Positions 6,612 to 9,570 of a DNA stretch of 9,570 bases are shown one piece after another (position 1 is the first letter of the stretch; the number at the start of each line of letters is the position of its first letter). Under the pieces are notes generated by a model. It saw only the letters and a program-made list of their open reading frames with translations. It did no database searches and was not told where the DNA came from. The stretch covers positions 1-9,570 of the forward strand of contig JAUWOJ010000039.1 in NCBI GenBank assembly GCA_030612175.1, read 5' to 3'. This stretch comes from Candidatus Bipolaricaulota bacterium (lineage in GTDB: Bacteria; Bipolaricaulota; Bipolaricaulia; UBA7950; UBA9294). Made by a program: the position numbers and the translations under genes.

Positions 6612-7733
6612 ATGCGAATCGGCATCGCCTGTTACCCCACCCATGGAGGAAGCGGAGTAGTTGCTACCGAACTCGGGAAGCATCTGGCAGAGCGGGGGCA
6701 CGAAGTGGCGTTCATCAGCTATGCCGCGCCGCTTCGGCTAGCAGAGCTCCCACCGCGCGTTAGCTTCCATGAGGTTGAGATCGAGGAGTACCCGCTTCTC
6801 AGACACTTTCCCTATGCCCTTGCCCTTGCTTCTAAGATGGCCGAGGTAGCACGGATGCAAAGGCTTCAGATCCTCCACGTGCACTACGCAATCCCATTCG
6901 GAGCGGCAGCCTTGCTCGCAAAACAGATTATAGGGAGCTCGGATCTCAAGGTAGTAACAACTCTGCACGGGACCGATATCACCCTAGTCGGGAACAATGC
7001 GTCGTTCAAACCGGTCACAACGCTGACGATTGAAAAAGCCGATGCGGTGACGGTGGTCTCCCACTTCCTACAGGAGGAGACGAGACGTCAATTCGGAGTG
7101 ACTCGCAAGATTGACGTTATCTACAACTTCATTGACCCGGAGATGCATGAGGGCGAGATTTCACCTTGCATTCCACGTTGCGGCTCCCCGCAACAGGTTA
7201 CGTTGATGCACATATCAAACTTTCGTCCCGTCAAGCGGATCCGGGACGTGATCACCGTCTTTGCCAGGGTCGCCGCAGTGATGGACGCGCGGCTGATCCT
7301 GGTTGGAGACGGACCAGATACCTCAGTAGCCGAGCAAACTGCCACAGAGCTTGGGGTGGGCGATCGCGTTACGTTTCTTGGGGTGGTGGAGCAGGTCGCT
7401 CCGATCCTCCAAGCTGCCGACCTCTTTTTGCTCCCCAGTGAGACAGAGAGTTTTGGATTGGCCGCATTGGAGGCGATGGCGAGCGGGGTCCCGGTGGTGG
7501 CGAGTGACGTTGGTGGGATTTCTGAAGTAGTGGAGCATGGGGTTACCGGGTACCTTGCTCCGGCAGGAGACCTCGACCAAATGTCCAGTTACTCCATTGA
7601 GCTTCTCTCTAACTGTTCGCGAAAAGAGGCTTTCGCGCGTGCGGCCAAGGAACGTGCAGTCACGGTCTTTAACTATCGAGAGATCGTCCCGCAGTACGAG
7701 GCGATCTATGAACGGGTGCTGAAATACAGCTAG
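6612..7733 (+). CDS. bshA: L-malate glycosyltransferase BshA
   Basis: BshA starts bacillithiol synthesis by transferring N-acetylglucosamine from UDP-GlcNAc to L-malate. The 373-residue protein is a GT4-family, GT-B fold retaining glycosyltransferase. CYPTHGGSGVVATELG at 7-22 is close to the opening motif of characterised BshA. LHGTDITLVG at 118-127 and NFRPVKR at 203-209 line the active cleft. SETESFGLAALEAM at 276-289 holds the E-x7-E pair (E279, E287) that contacts the nucleotide sugar. The length is that of the family. A GAGGAGAG just before the ATG gives a good ribosome binding site. The gene follows bshB1 after 9 bp and closes the operon, so the first pathway enzyme is encoded last. No terminator is visible after the stop. 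Confidence 0.95.
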   Translation: MRIGIACYPTHGGSGVVATELGKHLAERGHEVAFISYAAPLRLAELPPRVSFHEVEIEEYPLLRHFPYALALASKMAEVARMQRLQILHVHYAIPFGAAALLAKQIIGSSDLKVVTTLHGTDITLVGNNASFKPVTTLTIEKADAVTVVSHFLQEETRRQFGVTRKIDVIYNFIDPEMHEGEISPCIPRCGSPQQVTLMHISNFRPVKRIRDVITVFARVAAVMDARLILVGDGPDTSVAEQTATELGVGDRVTFLGVVEQVAPILQAADLFLLPSETESFGLAALEAMASGVPVVASDVGGISEVVEHGVTGYLAPAGDLDQMSSYSIELLSNCSRKEAFARAAKERAVTVFNYREIVPQYEAIYERVLKYS

Positions 7734-7832
7734 GAAAACTGTGTAGTATGAAAGCCCGGCCTGCGCTATTCCGCCTTGATCTCTCCCACCGATTGGGTAT
7801 CTTTATGTAGGTTAACTGGAGGCGCGAAATAC

Positions 7833-7908
7833 ATGCCGAGACGAGTGCTTATCCTTTCTCTTCTCTTCGTAGTTTCTGCCCTTAGCAGGCGGCGGGTGCG
7901 GCGAGTAA
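7833..7908 (+). pseudogene. truncated, frameshifted lipoprotein leader (remnant)
   Basis: An ATG at 7833 with GGAGG at 7818-7822 opens a peptide MPRRVLILSLLFVVSAL, which looks like a signal peptide with two arginines and a hydrophobic core. In frame it continues as SRRRVRRVS and stops at 7911-7913. If one base is skipped at about 7884, the next codons read AGGGCGE, so the joined sequence ends LAGGGC. That is a lipobox-like cleavage site, followed at once by TAA at 7906-7908. Both frames are therefore dead soon after the leader. The simplest reading is a lipoprotein gene that lost its body and gained a frameshift. A chance hydrophobic peptide cannot be excluded. Confidence 0.4.
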
Positions 7909-7956
7909 GTTGATACAACATCAATGCAGTGGTTAGGCCGCGTTTATCTGAAATCC

Positions 7957-7985
7957 CCGCCAGTTACTGCCTGTGCTAATGGCGG
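7957..7985. repeat. hairpin-capable inverted repeat
   Basis: CCGCCA (7957-7962) pairs with TGGCGG (7980-7985). Inside it, after one bulged G, TTA pairs with TAA, leaving a loop of about 10 bases. No T-run follows on either strand, so it is not a standard intrinsic terminator. It may be a leader structure or mRNA processing site, or carry no function. Confidence 0.35.
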
Positions 7986-8028
7986 TTACGGAAACAGAGT
8001 TCGAATGCCGATCTTTTGCCTGGCCTTG

Positions 8029-8050
8029 CTTGAGAACCTAACTTGAGAAC
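8029..8050. repeat. 9-bp direct repeat upstream of the DUF1573 gene
   Basis: CTTGAGAAC occurs at 8029-8037 and again at 8042-8050, a 13-bp period, ending 25 bases before the start codon. It could be a regulator site or a local duplication. Nothing else supports either reading. Confidence 0.4.
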
Positions 8051-8075
8051 TCAGAACGGACACAAGGAGGAATAA

Positions 8076-8765
8076 ATGAAAGCTGGATTTGTCTTATTGC
8101 TAATCATCGTCGCCTTGGGAGTCACTGTAGCGGCTGCACCGAAGATCGATGTCGAGGGCTCCATGTATGACTTCGGAGAAGTACTCGAGGGGATCGCCGT
8201 CACTCATACATTCACCGTGAGGAATATCGGAGATGAGCCCCTCGTGATAACGCGAGTGCGCGCGGATTGCGGGTGTACTACTGCAGACCTCCCCAAAGAC
8301 AACCTCTCCCCGGGAGAATCGACTGAGCTCGAGATCAGCATAGATACAGCGGGGTTCGGGGGGAATATCGCCAAGCGTATCTACATCGAATCGAACGATC
8401 CAACGACCCCTACACTCACGCTGCGGGTTACCGGAACGGTGAGACGACCGGAGCGCTACCATACCGCAGTGAGTGACTTAGACTACCTGTTCTACTTGTT
8501 GATCGACCTGCGAGATCCGGAGGCTTACGCGTCCGCTCATCTAATGGGCGCGATCAACATTCCTTACGCGGAACTGGGTGACTGGACGAGCCGTTTCCCT
8601 CAGGGTGTGCTGATCATTCTTTACGATCAGGATGGCTCTGTGAGTGACGAGGCGGCGCAGATGTTAACTAGCGCGGGTTTTCCTGAGGCGAAGAGCCTCC
8701 TCGGCGGGTTGGGCGAGTGGACGCGCCAGTTTCAGGAGAAGCTAATTCTCTCTTCAAGCGGTTAA
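8076..8765 (+). CDS. exported DUF1573 protein fused to a cysteine-less rhodanese-like domain
   Basis: The 229-residue protein starts with a signal peptide-like segment (hydrophobic 4-20, then AAAP), so it is probably exported. Residues 25-122 are a DUF1573 immunoglobulin-like domain: YDFGEVLEG, the TFTVRNIGDEPL strand, and the conserved ADCGCT with C65 and C67. Residues 135-220 resemble a rhodanese domain: LIDLRDPEAYASAHLMGAINIP, then the strand leading to the active loop. That loop reads ILYDQDGSVSDEAA, with D184 where rhodaneses carry the persulfide-forming cysteine. Sulfurtransferase activity is therefore unlikely, and the domain may bind a partner or ligand instead. AAGGAGG precedes the ATG at good spacing. 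The gene is separated from bshA by 342 bp and precedes the E1-type enzyme, which suggests but does not prove a sulfur link. Confidence 0.85.
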   Translation: MKAGFVLLLIIVALGVTVAAAPKIDVEGSMYDFGEVLEGIAVTHTFTVRNIGDEPLVITRVRADCGCTTADLPKDNLSPGESTELEISIDTAGFGGNIAKRIYIESNDPTTPTLTLRVTGTVRRPERYHTAVSDLDYLFYLLIDLRDPEAYASAHLMGAINIPYAELGDWTSRFPQGVLIILYDQDGSVSDEAAQMLTSAGFPEAKSLLGGLGEWTRQFQEKLILSSSG

Positions 8766-8896
8766 TCCATGCAGCTTTAGGCAACAACTATGGCGAGGAC
8801 TCTTTGCGGACAAACCTCTCAGGATGTGCCTCTTGCGCTGCATGTAGAATCCTCTTCCCGTATTGTTGAGCAAACGCGGTAAAAGAAGGTTGAGCA

Positions 8897-9570
8897 ATGA
8901 CAAGCGATCGTTATCTCAGGCAACGGATTCTCCCCGAGATAGGAGAGGAAGGCCAGCAGCGCCTGGCTCAAGCGAGGGTCCTTATCGCCGGGTGTGGCGC
9001 CCTGGGGACAAACCTCGCGGATCTCATCGCTCGTGCCGGGGTCGGGCAGATGACCGTCGTCGATCACGATATGGTCGAACTTAGTAACTTGCAGCGTCAG
9101 GCCTTGATGGGAGAGGCTGACCTTGGGCGGCCCAAGGCTCAGGCCGTGGCGGAGGCTCTTGCGGCGATAAATTCGGAATCTGAAGTGAGTTATGAGGTTA
9201 CCAAGATCGAGGCCCACAATGTGGAGCGATTGATCGAGGGATACCACCTTGTTCTGGATGGATTTGACAATCTCAAGGCCCGGTACCTGCTGAACGACAT
9301 GTGCGTCAAGCACGACATACCATGGATCTTCGCCACCGTCGCTGCCACCTACGGGATGACAATGCCAATCCTTCCCAAGAAGGGACCCTGTCTGCGCTGT
9401 CTTTTCCCCAGTCCTGTCCCCGACGAAATCGTCCTCACTGCGAGAAATGCTGGGATTATCAACACCATTCCGCGAGCGATTGCGAGCATAGAGACAACCC
9501 AGGCGCTTAAGATCCTCCTTGGTTCGCCCGAGTTTCCGGTGAAGCTCATCACCTACGATATCTGGCGGAA
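8897..9570 (+). CDS. ThiF/MoeB-family E1-like adenylyltransferase (partial, cut by window end)
   Basis: 224 codons are present and the frame is open at the right edge. The protein is a ThiF/MoeB/HesA E1-like enzyme that would adenylate the C-terminal glycine of a ubiquitin-fold sulfur carrier (ThiS or MoaD type). Seen are the nucleotide loop GCGALGT at 32-38, VDHDMVELSNLQRQ at 55-68 with R67, K80, DGFDN at 121-125 with the catalytic-type D124, and the first zinc cysteine pair C165/C168 in GPCLRCLFP. The second zinc pair would lie beyond the window. Where MoeB and ThiF have a conserved cysteine before AG (TCxxAG), this protein reads TARNAG, with A182. The ATG has GAAGG 7 bases upstream. Whether it serves thiamine, molybdopterin or another pathway cannot be told. 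Confidence 0.88.
   Translation, partial: MTSDRYLRQRILPEIGEEGQQRLAQARVLIAGCGALGTNLADLIARAGVGQMTVVDHDMVELSNLQRQALMGEADLGRPKAQAVAEALAAINSESEVSYEVTKIEAHNVERLIEGYHLVLDGFDNLKARYLLNDMCVKHDIPWIFATVAATYGMTMPILPKKGPCLRCLFPSPVPDEIVLTARNAGIINTIPRAIASIETTQALKILLGSPEFPVKLITYDIWR

Larger units (their letters stand above)
7734..8075. other. intergenic region between bshA and the DUF1573 gene
   Basis: This 342-bp gap holds a broken lipoprotein-like start (7833-7908), a hairpin-capable repeat (7957-7985) and a 9-bp direct repeat (8029-8050). A weak promoter-like pair, TTGATC at 7776-7781 and TATCTT at 7798-7803 with 16-bp spacing, precedes the lipoprotein-like start. No intrinsic terminator with a T-run follows bshA. 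I see no tRNA or known riboswitch. Confidence 0.5.

Noticed and set aside
7996..8020. GTTCGAAT resembling a tRNA T-loop
   Set aside because: The flanking bases do not pair as a T-stem, and no acceptor stem or anticodon arm can be built around it.
8790..8882. 30-codon open frame before the E1-like gene, considered as a small sulfur carrier
   Set aside because: It lacks the C-terminal Gly-Gly of ThiS or MoaD, is far too short, and has no convincing ribosome binding site.
8819..9313. 164-residue open frame on the minus strand
   Set aside because: It mirrors the ThiF/MoeB-type gene, which has intact nucleotide-binding and zinc motifs in the plus frame.

Overview
The window is a bacterial chromosome segment with two divergent blocks of sulfur-handling genes. 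All genes are recognisable protein families. I see no rRNA, tRNA, insertion sequence or CRISPR array. The organism cannot be named from this sequence. Bacillithiol genes beside a SAM methyltransferase, NifS/IscU-type Fe-S genes under an Rrf2 regulator, and degenerate short tandem repeats suit an uncultured or environmental bacterium of moderate GC, outside the glutathione-using Proteobacteria. That is inference.

Left block, minus strand, 2603 down to 234: an Rrf2/IscR-like regulator, an Nfu-type CxxC protein, a NifS/IscS cysteine desulfurase and an IscU scaffold. These form a compact Fe-S cluster assembly operon. A good promoter (TTGACA, 17 bp, TACAAA) lies upstream, with an imperfect dyad over its start point that could be the regulator's own operator. 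Downstream of the operon (1-233) is AT-rich sequence with 8-bp and 7-bp degenerate tandem repeats.

Middle block, plus strand, 2936 to 7733: a glyoxalase II-like metallo-beta-lactamase hydrolase, a class I SAM methyltransferase, bshC, bshB1 and bshA. The first four genes overlap or nearly touch, and bshA follows after 9 bp, so they look like one operon. BshA joins GlcNAc to malate, BshB1 deacetylates the product, and BshC adds cysteine to give bacillithiol. The methyltransferase inside the operon is a candidate for making N-methyl-bacillithiol, and the hydrolase is a candidate for acting on a bacillithiol adduct or persulfide.

Right block, plus strand, 7734 to the end: a 342-bp gap holding what looks like the broken start of a lipoprotein gene, a hairpin and a short direct repeat. 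After it come a secreted DUF1573 protein fused to a rhodanese-like domain lacking its catalytic cysteine, and the first 224 codons of a ThiF/MoeB-type E1 enzyme cut off by the window edge.

The unifying theme is sulfur: mobilisation from cysteine, Fe-S assembly, low-molecular-weight thiol synthesis, and probably sulfur transfer. The most interesting points are the methyltransferase and hydrolase embedded in the bacillithiol operon, a probable CTG start for bshC, and the two sulfur-transfer-type proteins on the right that each lack a conserved cysteine.
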